The translations under genes were made by a program, and so were the position numbers. Below the pieces are notes generated by a model. The model saw only the letters and a program-made list of their open reading frames with translations, was not told the DNA's origin and did no database searches. Below are positions 5,551 through 12,378 of a stretch of DNA of 12,417 bases, piece after piece. Source of the stretch: Candidatus Omnitrophota bacterium (lineage in GTDB: Bacteria; Ratteibacteria; UBA8468; B48-G9; JAFGKM01); the NCBI GenBank assembly GCA_023818745.1, contig JAMWBY010000041.1, positions 1-12,417 on the forward strand, written 5' to 3'. Within the stretch, counting starts at the first letter, position 1. Each line of letters opens with the position of its first letter.

Positions 5551-6614
5551 AACTTGGGGTTATAGGACTTGGGAAATTTGGAACAAATATTTTAAATACT
5601 TATAAACAACTTGAAAGAAAGGGATTATGTAAACTGGTTTCTGTTTGTGATATAAACGAAAAATTACTTCAAGAGCAGGCAAAAAAGTATAACGCAAAGC
5701 CATATATTGATTTTAAAGAAATGGTTGAAAAGGAAGAACTTGATGGAATTGCAGTTGCAACACCTGACCCTTTTCATAAAGAGCCAGTTATTTATAGTGC
5801 AAATAAAAAAATTCATGTTTTTGTTGAAAAACCACTTGATATTACTATTGAAGGTTGTGTTGAAATGATAGAGATATGTAAAAAAAATAATGTTCTACTT
5901 CAGGTTGATTTTCATAAAAGATTTGACCCTTTTCATATTGCAATAAAAAAAGATATAAAAGAAGGCAAAATAGGAAATGTTGAATATGGTTCTTGCTATA
6001 TGGAGGATAAAATAGTTGTTCCAAGAGATTGGTTTCCAAACTGGGCAAGTAAAAGTTCTCCTGTATGGTTTCTTGGAGTTCATTTTTTTGATTTGATTAG
6101 ATGGTTAATTGAAAATGATGCTAAAAGCGTTTTTTCAAAAGGAATAAAAAACAAATTGAAAAAATTAGGTATAGACACATATGATTCAGTAGTTTCAACT
6201 GTTGAGTTTAAAAATGGTGCTGTTATTACTTTTGAATTATCATGGATTCTACCTGAAAGTTTTGAAAGTATAGTCAATCAAGGATTTAAATTGGTAGGAG
6301 ATAAAGGAATTATAGAATGTGATAGTCAGTACAGAGGGACAAGATTATGTTATGAAAATTCAGGCGTAATGACATATAATTCTGTTTTTATAAACGAAAA
6401 TAAAGACATAATGGGAGAAACAGTTTATTCAGGGTATGGTATTGAAAGTATTGCAGATTTTGTTTATAATATAACTTACATAAAACAGGGATGTAAAATA
6501 GAAGATTTGAGAAAGAGTGAATTAACTGCATTTGGAGAAGATGGACTTGAAGTTACAAAAATAGCGGTTGCAGTTCATAAAAGTATTGAAACAGGAAAAG
6601 AAGAGATAATATAA
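5544..6614 (+). CDS. Gfo/Idh/MocA-family NAD(P)-dependent dehydrogenase, 356 aa
   Basis: Oxidoreductase of sugars, inositols, opine-like or imino compounds. The N-terminal Rossmann fold starts at residue 3 (LGVIGLGKFGTN, GxGxxG) with acidic Asp36 at the end of strand 2 suggesting NAD preference. The family hallmark VEKPLD (94-99, Lys96) and the C-terminal-domain motif GVHFFDLIRWL (His180, Asp183) are present. ATG 5544 is preceded by GGAGGTGA and overlaps the M20 stop by 7 nt, so the three genes form one coupled unit. The only link to the downstream rpsP block is an 11-nt gap. The substrate cannot be told from sequence; the partnership with an aminotransferase and an amidohydrolase suggests an amino-sugar or modified amino-acid route. 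Confidence 0.9.
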   Translation: MVKLGVIGLGKFGTNILNTYKQLERKGLCKLVSVCDINEKLLQEQAKKYNAKPYIDFKEMVEKEELDGIAVATPDPFHKEPVIYSANKKIHVFVEKPLDITIEGCVEMIEICKKNNVLLQVDFHKRFDPFHIAIKKDIKEGKIGNVEYGSCYMEDKIVVPRDWFPNWASKSSPVWFLGVHFFDLIRWLIENDAKSVFSKGIKNKLKKLGIDTYDSVVSTVEFKNGAVITFELSWILPESFESIVNQGFKLVGDKGIIECDSQYRGTRLCYENSGVMTYNSVFINENKDIMGETVYSGYGIESIADFVYNITYIKQGCKIEDLRKSELTAFGEDGLEVTKIAVAVHKSIETGKEEII

Positions 6615-6625
6615 GGAGAGCAAAG

Positions 6626-6868
6626 ATGGCTACAAAAATACGACTTGTAAGAAAAGGGAAAAAAAATAGACCTTTTTTCAGAGTTGTTGCAGTAAGTGAT
6701 GAAAAGGATGGCAGAGGAGATGTTATTGAAGTTCTTGGTTATTATGATCCTTTAACAGAACCTGCTATATTTGAAGTAAAAGAGGATAGAGTTAAATACT
6801 GGTTAAGTGTTGGAGCAAAGCTAAGCGAGACAGTAGAGTCATTTCTTAAGAAAAAAGGAATTATATAA
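6626..6868 (+). CDS. rpsP: Small-subunit ribosomal protein bS16
   Basis: bS16 is an early 30S assembly protein that binds 16S rRNA. The 80-residue product has the standard start ATKIRLVRKGKKNRPFFRVV, the VLGYYDP turn and the basic C-terminus with VKYWLSVGAKLS followed by the helix ending FLKKKGII; length is normal. AAGGAGAG 5-6 nt before ATG 6626 is a good ribosome-binding site. It begins 11 nt after the Gfo/Idh gene, so it may be read through from the metabolic unit unless a promoter lies inside that gene. It heads the block rpsP-trmD-rplS-yraN. Confidence 0.97.
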   Translation: MATKIRLVRKGKKNRPFFRVVAVSDEKDGRGDVIEVLGYYDPLTEPAIFEVKEDRVKYWLSVGAKLSETVESFLKKKGII

Positions 6869-6875
6869 AAATTAA

Positions 6876-7583
6876 ATGAGAATTGACATAATCACACTTT
6901 TCCCAGAAGTTTTTACTCCATTAGATGTTAGTATTATTAAAAAAGCAAAAGAAAAAAGTATAGTTGAAATAAAAATTTGGAATTTGAGGGATTTTTCAAA
7001 AGATAAACATAAAAAAGTAGATGATAAGCCATATGGTGGAGGAAAAGGAATGGTTTTGAAATGTCAACCAATTTTTGATGCTGTTGAAAAAATAAAGAGT
7101 GAAAATCCCAAAAGTAAAGTTATTTTAACAAGTCCTACAGGTATTCTTTTTGACCATAAAATTGCTAAAAAATTGAGTGAGGAAAAAGGACTTATTATAA
7201 TATGTGGTCATTATGAAGGAGTTGACGAAAGAGTGAGAAAGATAGTAGATTACGAAATTTCAATTGGTGATTATATTTTAACAGGAGGAGAACTTCCTGC
7301 TATGGTTATAGTTGATAGTATAGTGCGTCTTTTACCTGGTGTTTTACCAGAAGAAGCACCTATTTATGATAGTTTTTATAACTATCTTTTTGATTGGCCA
7401 TGTTATACAAGACCCCAAAATTTCAAAGGATTAAAAGTCCCAGAAATTTTACTTTCAGGGAATCATAAAGAAATAGAAAGATGGAGAAGAAACAAAGCAA
7501 TTGAAAGGACTAAAGAAAAAAGGCCTGATTTATATGAAAAATATTTAAAAGAGGGAGGCAAAGATGACATTAAAAAAAGTTGA
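6876..7583 (+). CDS. trmD: tRNA (guanine-37-N1)-methyltransferase, 235 aa
   Basis: TrmD methylates G37 next to the anticodon using S-adenosylmethionine and prevents +1 frameshifting; it is a SPOUT trefoil-knot homodimer. Visible marks: start MRIDIITLFPEVF, the PYGGGKGM loop (52-59), the cofactor knot ILTSPTGILF and IICGHYEGVDERV, GDYILTGGELPAM, Arg151 (IVRLLPGVL) and Asp165 (IYDSF), which by alignment in my head match the catalytic Arg154/Asp169 of gamma-proteobacterial TrmD, then WPCYTRP. Only 7 nt separate it from rpsP and no Shine-Dalgarno is apparent directly before ATG 6876, suggesting coupling to rpsP translation. The usual rimM gene (and the KH-domain gene found in many Firmicutes-like operons) between rpsP and trmD is absent. 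The 3' end overlaps rplS by 20 nt. Confidence 0.97.
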   Translation: MRIDIITLFPEVFTPLDVSIIKKAKEKSIVEIKIWNLRDFSKDKHKKVDDKPYGGGKGMVLKCQPIFDAVEKIKSENPKSKVILTSPTGILFDHKIAKKLSEEKGLIIICGHYEGVDERVRKIVDYEISIGDYILTGGELPAMVIVDSIVRLLPGVLPEEAPIYDSFYNYLFDWPCYTRPQNFKGLKVPEILLSGNHKEIERWRRNKAIERTKEKRPDLYEKYLKEGGKDDIKKS

Positions 7584-7899
7584 GGAAATTGAAGAAAAGC
7601 TTAAACCTCAAAAAGAAATACCCGAATTTTGGCCAGGAGATGAAATTTCTGTCCACATAAGAATAAAAGAAGGAGAAAAAGAAAGAATACAGGTTTTTAC
7701 AGGGACCTGCATAGGTAGAAGAGGGAAAGGAATAAGGGAGACATTTACGGTAAGAAAAATATCTTATGGTGAAGGTGTTGAAAGAATTTTCCCACTTTAT
7801 TCACCTAATATTTTAAAAATTGAGGTGTTAAAAACAAGGGAAAGAAACCGACTTGCTCCAAGAGCAAAAATGTATTATTTAAGAAATAGGAATAAATGA
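7564..7899 (+). CDS. rplS: Large-subunit ribosomal protein bL19
   Basis: bL19 sits at the 30S-50S interface. The 111-residue product shows the family pattern: PEFWPGDEISVHIRIKEGEK, QVFTGTCIGRRGKGI, TFTVRKISYGEGVERIFPLYSP, and the ending RAKMYYLRNR. Start ATG 7564 has GGGAGG 5 nt upstream and lies inside the trmD 3' end (20-nt overlap). Its TGA overlaps the yraN ATG (ATGA), so trmD, rplS and yraN are translationally linked. Confidence 0.97.
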   Translation: MTLKKVEEIEEKLKPQKEIPEFWPGDEISVHIRIKEGEKERIQVFTGTCIGRRGKGIRETFTVRKISYGEGVERIFPLYSPNILKIEVLKTRERNRLAPRAKMYYLRNRNK

Positions 7900-8240
7900 A
7901 AAATATTTATCTTGGCAAACTTGGAGAAGAAAAAGCGGTTGAATTTTTGAAAAAGAATGGTTATAGAATAATTGATAGAAACTTTAAAACCAAAATAGGT
8001 GAAATAGATATAATAGCCAAAAAGAAAAAAGAGATTGTATTCATTGAAGTTAAAACAAGGAGTTCAGATAATTTCGGGTTACCAGAAGAAGCAATAAATA
8101 AACAAAAATTAAGAAGAATTGAAAAAACTGCATTGCTTTATCTTAATTTTAAAAAAATTGATTTACCTTTTAAATTTGAAGTTTTAAGCATTCAAAAAGA
8201 AGGAGAAGATTTTAAATTTGAAATTATATCTTTAAGTTAA
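7896..8240 (+). CDS. yraN: UPF0102 (YraN-type) endonuclease-like protein, 114 aa
   Basis: YraN-family proteins have a restriction-endonuclease-like (Holliday-junction-resolvase-like) fold; their biological role is not settled. The conserved core is seen: GKLGEEKAVEFLKKNGYRIIDRNF with Glu11, then GEIDIIA (Glu36, Asp38) and IVFIEVKTR (Glu51, Lys53), the E-D-ExK type metal-site pattern. Length is normal. ATG 7896 overlaps the rplS stop by 4 nt. Its position right after rplS is common in bacteria (usually with rnhB, absent here). Its stop overlaps the stop of the convergent HD-GYP gene by 2 nt, leaving no room for a terminator. Confidence 0.92.
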   Translation: MKNIYLGKLGEEKAVEFLKKNGYRIIDRNFKTKIGEIDIIAKKKKEIVFIEVKTRSSDNFGLPEEAINKQKLRRIEKTALLYLNFKKIDLPFKFEVLSIQKEGEDFKFEIISLS

Positions 8241-9562
8241 AAAGTAAAATTCTTTTTTGTTATTAACTCAATACATATCAAAACAACTTCTTCATCATAT
8301 TTTTTCCCTTTATTGTTATATATTTCTTCAAGTGCCTTGTCAATTGTTAATGCAGATCTATAAGGTCTGTGTGAAACCATCGCTTCAACGACATCAGCAA
8401 CACTTAAAATTCTTGATTCTTTCAAAATTTTTTCTCCCTTAATTCCAGCAGGATACCCACTTCCGTCAAGCCGTTCATGATGCTGTAAAACAATTTTTGA
8501 AATTTTTTCAAAAGTAGGGATTACTTTTAAAACATTATAACCAACTAATGGATGCATTTTAATTATATCAAACTCAAGATTTGTAAGTTTTCTTGGTAAA
8601 ACAAGTATTTCAGAAGGAACAGAAATTTTTCCAATATCATGTAATAAAGATGCCCAAATTATTTCTCTAATTTGTTCATTTTTATATCCAAGTTCTTTTC
8701 CTATTGCTTCTGCAAGTTTTGAAACATTTAATTGATGAGTTTCAGTATATGGGTCTCTACTCTCAACTATTTTAGAAAAAGCATAAATTGTTCCATTTAA
8801 TACATCCTGAAGTAATTGATGCTCTTTTTTAAAATTTTCTTCGTATTCAATCCTATCTGTTATATCAATAATTGTTCCCATAATGACTTTTCTATCTTTA
8901 TAATTTGCAACTTTCCCACCAGCATAGCAATACTTTATTTTGCCAGTTTTAGTTTTAATTCGCACATAAAATTTTGCAGATTCCAGTTCTCCTTTAAATC
9001 TTTTTTCAATCAATTTTTTTACTTTATCTCTATCTTCTTCATAAACTATGTCTAATACTTTTTTCTTTCCAATTATTTCATCCTTTTCATATTCAAGGAT
9101 ATTAATGGCAGAAGGGTTTATATATATAAAATTTAGGTTTTCATCATAAATATAAACACCAGCAAGTGATTGTTCTGCAAGATTAAACCATTCTTTTAAT
9201 AATTCATTCTCTTCTTTTAACCTTGTTTTAAGAATTTCTTCTTCTGTTATATCATGAATCATCAGAATGAAATTTTCTCTGCTTTGAGTTAATTGAATAG
9301 ATGCAGTTTTTTTCTCTCTTTTCTTTGTCAAAATTCCTATATTAAAAGAAATATTTTTATTTTCAAATAATTTTTCTACATCACTCTTTGAAATAAAAAT
9401 AGGAAGGTCAAATAAATTTTTACCTTTTAATTCTTCAATTTCAAATCCAAGCATTTTTATTTGTTCATTTACTTCAATGACATTTTTATTTTCATCAAGT
9501 AAAAATATAATACAAGGAATCAAATTAAAAATAAACTGATATGTCTCTTCCTTTATTTTCAT
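8237..9562 (-). CDS. PAS-PAS-HD-GYP protein, probable c-di-GMP phosphodiesterase sensor, 441 aa
   Basis: HD-GYP domains hydrolyse cyclic di-GMP (or, in some members, 3',3'-cGAMP). Domains in order: PAS 1 at about 6-108, ending MIHDITEEE; a short coiled-coil linker (109-125); PAS 2 at about 128-238 (GVYIYDENLNFIYINPSA, ending GTIIDITDR); HD-GYP at about 255-435. The metal-binding set is intact: His276 (YTETHQLNV), His308-Asp309 with Lys312 (LLHDIGKI), His337, His361/362 in HHERLDGSGYP with GYP at 369-371, and Asp390 (SVADVVEAM). The protein lacks a signal peptide and membrane spans, so it senses a cytosolic cue through the PAS domains, which contain no obvious haem or flavin motif. It lies 41 nt after nikR on the same strand and could share its transcript; a TAAAAT box 6 nt before ATG 9562 might also act as a promoter element. 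Confidence 0.92.
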   Translation of the reverse strand: MKIKEETYQFIFNLIPCIIFLLDENKNVIEVNEQIKMLGFEIEELKGKNLFDLPIFISKSDVEKLFENKNISFNIGILTKKREKKTASIQLTQSRENFILMIHDITEEEILKTRLKEENELLKEWFNLAEQSLAGVYIYDENLNFIYINPSAINILEYEKDEIIGKKKVLDIVYEEDRDKVKKLIEKRFKGELESAKFYVRIKTKTGKIKYCYAGGKVANYKDRKVIMGTIIDITDRIEYEENFKKEHQLLQDVLNGTIYAFSKIVESRDPYTETHQLNVSKLAEAIGKELGYKNEQIREIIWASLLHDIGKISVPSEILVLPRKLTNLEFDIIKMHPLVGYNVLKVIPTFEKISKIVLQHHERLDGSGYPAGIKGEKILKESRILSVADVVEAMVSHRPYRSALTIDKALEEIYNNKGKKYDEEVVLICIELITKKNFTF

Positions 9563-9603
9563 AAGAATATTTTACCTTAAAATTTCTATCTTTTAAATTA
9601 AAA

Positions 9604-10020
9604 TTATTTCAATGTTTTTCCTATTGTTGACTTTATTATTGATGAATACTTCACCCCTTTTAGCGATTTCAAAGTAAAATAAAGTTCTTTAATTTTTTTT
9701 AAATTTCCTTTCATCGCAATTATTTCCATACAGTTTTCCTCATCCATATGTATATGTTGTGTTGAAATTATATTTTTTGAAAACATGTGCTGAATGTCAG
9801 TTATTTTATTTACAATTTCTCTTATATTATGTTCATAAACAATAACTATACATCCAGCAACATTTTTCCCTTTTTCCCATTCTTCTTCAACAAACTTTTC
9901 TCTTATTAAATCTCTTATTGCTTCAGACCTGTTTTTATATTTCTGTTTTTTAATAAAATCATCAAATTTTTTAAGCAAATTTTCATTCATAGAAACACCA
10001 AATCTTTTTAATTTTTTCAT
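9604..10020 (-). CDS. nikR: Nickel-responsive transcriptional regulator NikR, 138 aa
   Basis: NikR is a tetrameric repressor that binds DNA when loaded with Ni(II). The N-terminal ribbon-helix-helix domain (about 1-45) has the strand KRFGVSMNENLLKKFDDF and helix YKNRSEAIRDLIR; the C-terminal ACT-like domain follows. All four square-planar nickel ligands are present with exact E. coli spacing: His78 (DIQHMF), His89 and His91 (STQHIHMD) and Cys97 (ENCMEI), corresponding to His76, His87, His89 and Cys95. Length is normal. ATG 10020-10018 directly follows the TAA of the upstream membrane-protein gene, with its Shine-Dalgarno (GGAGGAATAA) inside that gene's end, so the two are translationally coupled. 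No recognised nickel transporter, hydrogenase or urease gene is in the window. Confidence 0.95.
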   Translation of the reverse strand: MKKLKRFGVSMNENLLKKFDDFIKKQKYKNRSEAIRDLIREKFVEEEWEKGKNVAGCIVIVYEHNIREIVNKITDIQHMFSKNIISTQHIHMDEENCMEIIAMKGNLKKIKELYFTLKSLKGVKYSSIIKSTIGKTLK

Positions 10021-11880
10021 TTATTCCTCCATTTTACTTCTTTTCTCAAGATTATGATAATATAAAAACCACTCTCTTATGGCCATAATATAAAGAATTA
10101 AAGCAATTCCTTCAACAAAATATCTTGAAAATCCACCTGTTATGTCTGAAAATACCTTTCCGAGTATTCCAACAATTGTTCCAAAAGAAGAAAAAACTGC
10201 CCAGAGTCTCATAATATGGGAGTTAAATTCATTCCAAGTATCAGCAGCACTTGTTATGTTTGGAGAATTTTCAAGTGCTCTGTATAAATATTGAAATCCA
10301 ATCTGTCCACCATATCTATTAACAGCGGCAAGAATAACATTTGTTATTGCTCCATAAAAAATGTAATATATAAGAATTGTTATTTCATTAAGACCTCTTA
10401 AAAAAGTAGCAAAATATCCCATTGCAAAAAGTGAAAATAAAGTAAACAAATCAAGAAATCTGAATGGCTCAATTTTTCTTTTTGTTATTCCTATGAAATT
10501 TGAAATTTCTTCTTTTGTAAGTTCCTTCTCTTCATCCTTTAATCTATCACTCAATAGTTTAAATGCTTTATTTACAGGTAATCTAATTATATTTTCTTTA
10601 AAAATTTCTTCTATATATTTAAAAAGCATATACTCTCCGCCTGGTTTTAAAAGATTATCTTTATAAAGATTGATAATTTCCTTTTTTATTTCATCAGTGA
10701 TTCTTCCAACATCAATTTTTTGAAGATTTTCAATATGATATCTACATTGTTCAATATCATCATCAGAAAATTTAAACTCATTTTTCAGAATTTCAAATAT
10801 TTCTTCTTTTTTCCCGTTTTCTACAAGTTTATAAATTTTAAATTTGAAATTTGAATATTTTTCTACAAGATAAATAAAATTTTCTCTTTTTTTAAATATA
10901 TCAAAAATCTTTCTTTCAAAATTTCGCCATCCATTTATTTCTTTACTCCCAATAATTTCTTTTATTTTTCCTTTATCAAAAAATTTCTTTATCTGTGTTG
11001 ATGGAAAGTTTTCAGTAAGTTTTAATGATTTTTTCATAAAATAAATTTCGGCAGGCGCTCTTATAAAGGCAAGAATTCCAGATGTTAAAGTATACCAGGT
11101 ATTACCTTTTAATCTTTCAGCAACTCTTACAAATACACTTGCAATTACAATACTACCTGCAAAATTTCCTAAAACTGTCTGTCTTATTGTATGTTTAACT
11201 TCTGGGAAGATGCCTTCTTCTGAATAAAAATTTCTTAAGTTTGAACTTCCAAATCCGTATATACTTCTTCTTAAAAGATTAAAAGGAGAAAATGTTGATA
11301 TGGAAATTTCTGTTTCTTCAAAATCAATAAAAACTTCGTCTTCTTTTTCTACTTCAATTATATCCTTAAATCTAAAAACATATTGATAATTTATAGGGCA
11401 AAGAAATGGTTTTTCTTTATCCCTTATAATTACCTCTAAAAATGGTTTTGTCCTTACTATTTCTATTTCCCCAATATTTCCTTCAACAGATATTTCAAAT
11501 TTTTTCGGACTTAAAATTCTATAATCATTTCCTTCAAATATGTTAAAATTTCTTCTTTTAAAAAATTGCAGGATGAATTTTATAATTATTTCTTCATCTG
11601 TTTTTCTGTAAATTTTTTCGCCTTTTATTATGTATTCTTTCTTCACTTTGTTAAAATTAAAAATTTTTTCAATTCTGATAGGCATAACTCTTACAAAAAT
11701 TTCTCCTTTTCTGTTAATATGTGCTTTATATTCCATGTTAAATGTATCAAAATATCTATAACTTTCTCTGAAAGGATTAAAATTAAAAGCTAATTCCTTT
11801 CTAATTTGAGTGTTATTCAATCTTGCAATTTTTTCTATACCTTCTTCCAATTTTTTTATTTTTTCTTTTGTTTTTATCAT
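10021..11880 (-). CDS. Multi-pass membrane protein of unknown family, 619 aa, coupled to nikR
   Basis: I do not recognise the family. Residues 1-235 look soluble and beta-rich (many alternating hydrophobic/charged stretches, for example 128-190); two hydrophobic spans follow at about 238-255 and 262-282 (WYTLTSGILAFIRAPAEIYF); a charged, helical middle of about 190 residues (283-472) comes next; then about four spans at 475-495, 499-520, 558-577 and 587-606. The C-terminus is short and basic. There is no signal peptide, no His/Cys-rich metal-binding tract and only two Cys (161, 379). The gene runs into nikR without a gap (TAA|ATG), and the nikR ribosome-binding site is in its last codons, so co-expression is clear and a nickel-linked role is possible but unproven. 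Start ATG 11880 lacks a strong Shine-Dalgarno. A large orphan upstream of a regulator could also be an unrelated housekeeping membrane protein. Confidence 0.85.
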   Translation of the reverse strand: MIKTKEKIKKLEEGIEKIARLNNTQIRKELAFNFNPFRESYRYFDTFNMEYKAHINRKGEIFVRVMPIRIEKIFNFNKVKKEYIIKGEKIYRKTDEEIIIKFILQFFKRRNFNIFEGNDYRILSPKKFEISVEGNIGEIEIVRTKPFLEVIIRDKEKPFLCPINYQYVFRFKDIIEVEKEDEVFIDFEETEISISTFSPFNLLRRSIYGFGSSNLRNFYSEEGIFPEVKHTIRQTVLGNFAGSIVIASVFVRVAERLKGNTWYTLTSGILAFIRAPAEIYFMKKSLKLTENFPSTQIKKFFDKGKIKEIIGSKEINGWRNFERKIFDIFKKRENFIYLVEKYSNFKFKIYKLVENGKKEEIFEILKNEFKFSDDDIEQCRYHIENLQKIDVGRITDEIKKEIINLYKDNLLKPGGEYMLFKYIEEIFKENIIRLPVNKAFKLLSDRLKDEEKELTKEEISNFIGITKRKIEPFRFLDLFTLFSLFAMGYFATFLRGLNEITILIYYIFYGAITNVILAAVNRYGGQIGFQYLYRALENSPNITSAADTWNEFNSHIMRLWAVFSSFGTIVGILGKVFSDITGGFSRYFVEGIALILYIMAIREWFLYYHNLEKRSKMEE

Positions 11881-11900
11881 ATCTTTTTATTTTTCTCTTT

Positions 11901-11944
11901 AAAATTATAATTGTCAATAGTAAACTTTAAAAGTTCATAATTTT
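11901..11944. promoter_or_regulatory. Nested inverted repeats upstream of the membrane protein-nikR unit
   Basis: AAAATTAT (11901-11908) is the exact inverse complement of ATAATTTT (11937-11944), and inside them lies the dyad AACTTT-A-AAAGTT (11923-11935). On the minus strand the outer arm overlaps a -10 TATAAT (11909-11904); a perfect TTGACA (11917-11912) lies nearby but is too close to pair with it and would instead fit a poor AAAAAT box at 11894-11889. The layout suits an operator, possibly for autoregulation. It does not match the E. coli NikR site GTATGA-N16-TCATAC. Confidence 0.35.
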
Positions 11945-12065
11945 ATTTTCCCTTTCTTTCTAAATATAGTTTTGGATAATTGGCACAAAGTCGTTAATTA
12001 AAAATTGTATCTATCTAAGAAGAAAAATTTCAAAAAATATCTTTAATAAAGGTCTCATATCTATA

Positions 12066-12305
12066 TTAGAACCTTTCTGTATTATACATCCCTTCCCACT
12101 CAAAATCATAAAACCTCATATTAAGCAATTCTTCATATACTGGAAACTTATGAGAAATATAATTGGAAGCAAGTTTATATATCTTTTCAGGAATAATTTT
12201 TCTACTCTTTTGATAAACTGCTTTCCTTAATCTTTCTTATACAATCCTTAATACAAAAATATTACTTAAAAGATATGATTCTTCCCGCTTCCTTCTCCAA
12301 AAAAT
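12066..12305 (-). pseudogene. Possible remnant of a decayed protein gene
   Basis: On the minus strand one frame reads 22 residues (IFWRRKREESY...VLRIV, 12305-12240), a TAA (12239-12237), then 56 residues without a stop (12236-12069: ERLRKAVYQKSRKIIPEKIY, then KLASNYISHKFP, then a stretch containing RFYDFEWEGMYN) to TAA 12068-12066. The composition (Trp, aromatic clusters, balanced charges) looks more like protein than random AT-rich DNA, and the two parts share a frame around a single stop. A neighbouring frame gives FFGEGSGKNH just upstream. There is no start codon with a ribosome-binding site. I do not recognise the family; chance is a real alternative. Confidence 0.3.
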
Positions 12306-12321
12306 TTACTTTTTAAACAAA

Positions 12322-12337
12322 CTATGATACTATGATA
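12322..12337. repeat. Perfect 8-bp tandem duplication (CTATGATA twice)
   Basis: CTATGATA at 12322-12329 is repeated at once at 12330-12337, directly before the -10-like TATAAT at 12338-12343 that precedes the gene at 12379. Its position is suitable for a direct-repeat operator or activator site, but it may be a chance duplication. Confidence 0.4.
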
Positions 12338-12352
12338 TATAATTAGTATAAT
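12338..12352 (+). promoter_or_regulatory. -10 boxes of the gene starting at 12379
   Basis: Two perfect TATAAT hexamers (12338-12343 and 12347-12352) lie 27-41 nt before the ATG. Neither has a good -35 hexamer at 16-18 bp, which would fit a promoter needing an activator, perhaps one bound at the adjacent CTATGATA duplication. Confidence 0.35.
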
Positions 12353-12378
12353 TAACAATTTTTAAATAAGAGGAATTA

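Larger units (their letters stand above)
11881..12378. other. 498-bp region without a confident gene
   Basis: The segment separates the minus-strand nikR unit from the plus-strand partial gene at 12379. From the left it holds the nested inverted repeats at 11901-11944, a hairpin-capable pair AAAGGT (12048-12053)/ACCTTT (12071-12076), a possible decayed minus-strand reading frame at 12066-12305, an 8-bp tandem duplication at 12322-12337 and TATAAT boxes at 12338-12343 and 12347-12352. I see no tRNA, small-RNA or insertion-sequence signature. Confidence 0.6.

Noticed and set aside
8225..8260. Bidirectional terminator between yraN and the HD-GYP gene
   Set aside because: The two stop codons overlap, and no GC-containing stem with a T-run is visible.
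11905..11940. E. coli-type NikR operator (GTATGA-N16-TCATAC)
   Set aside because: A right-half-like TCATAA is present at 11935-11940, but the left half at the required 16-bp spacing (GTCAAT, 11913-11918) does not match.
12048..12076. Terminal inverted repeat of a mobile element (AAAGGT/ACCTTT)
   Set aside because: Only 6-bp arms 17 nt apart, no transposase and no target duplication; at most a small hairpin.
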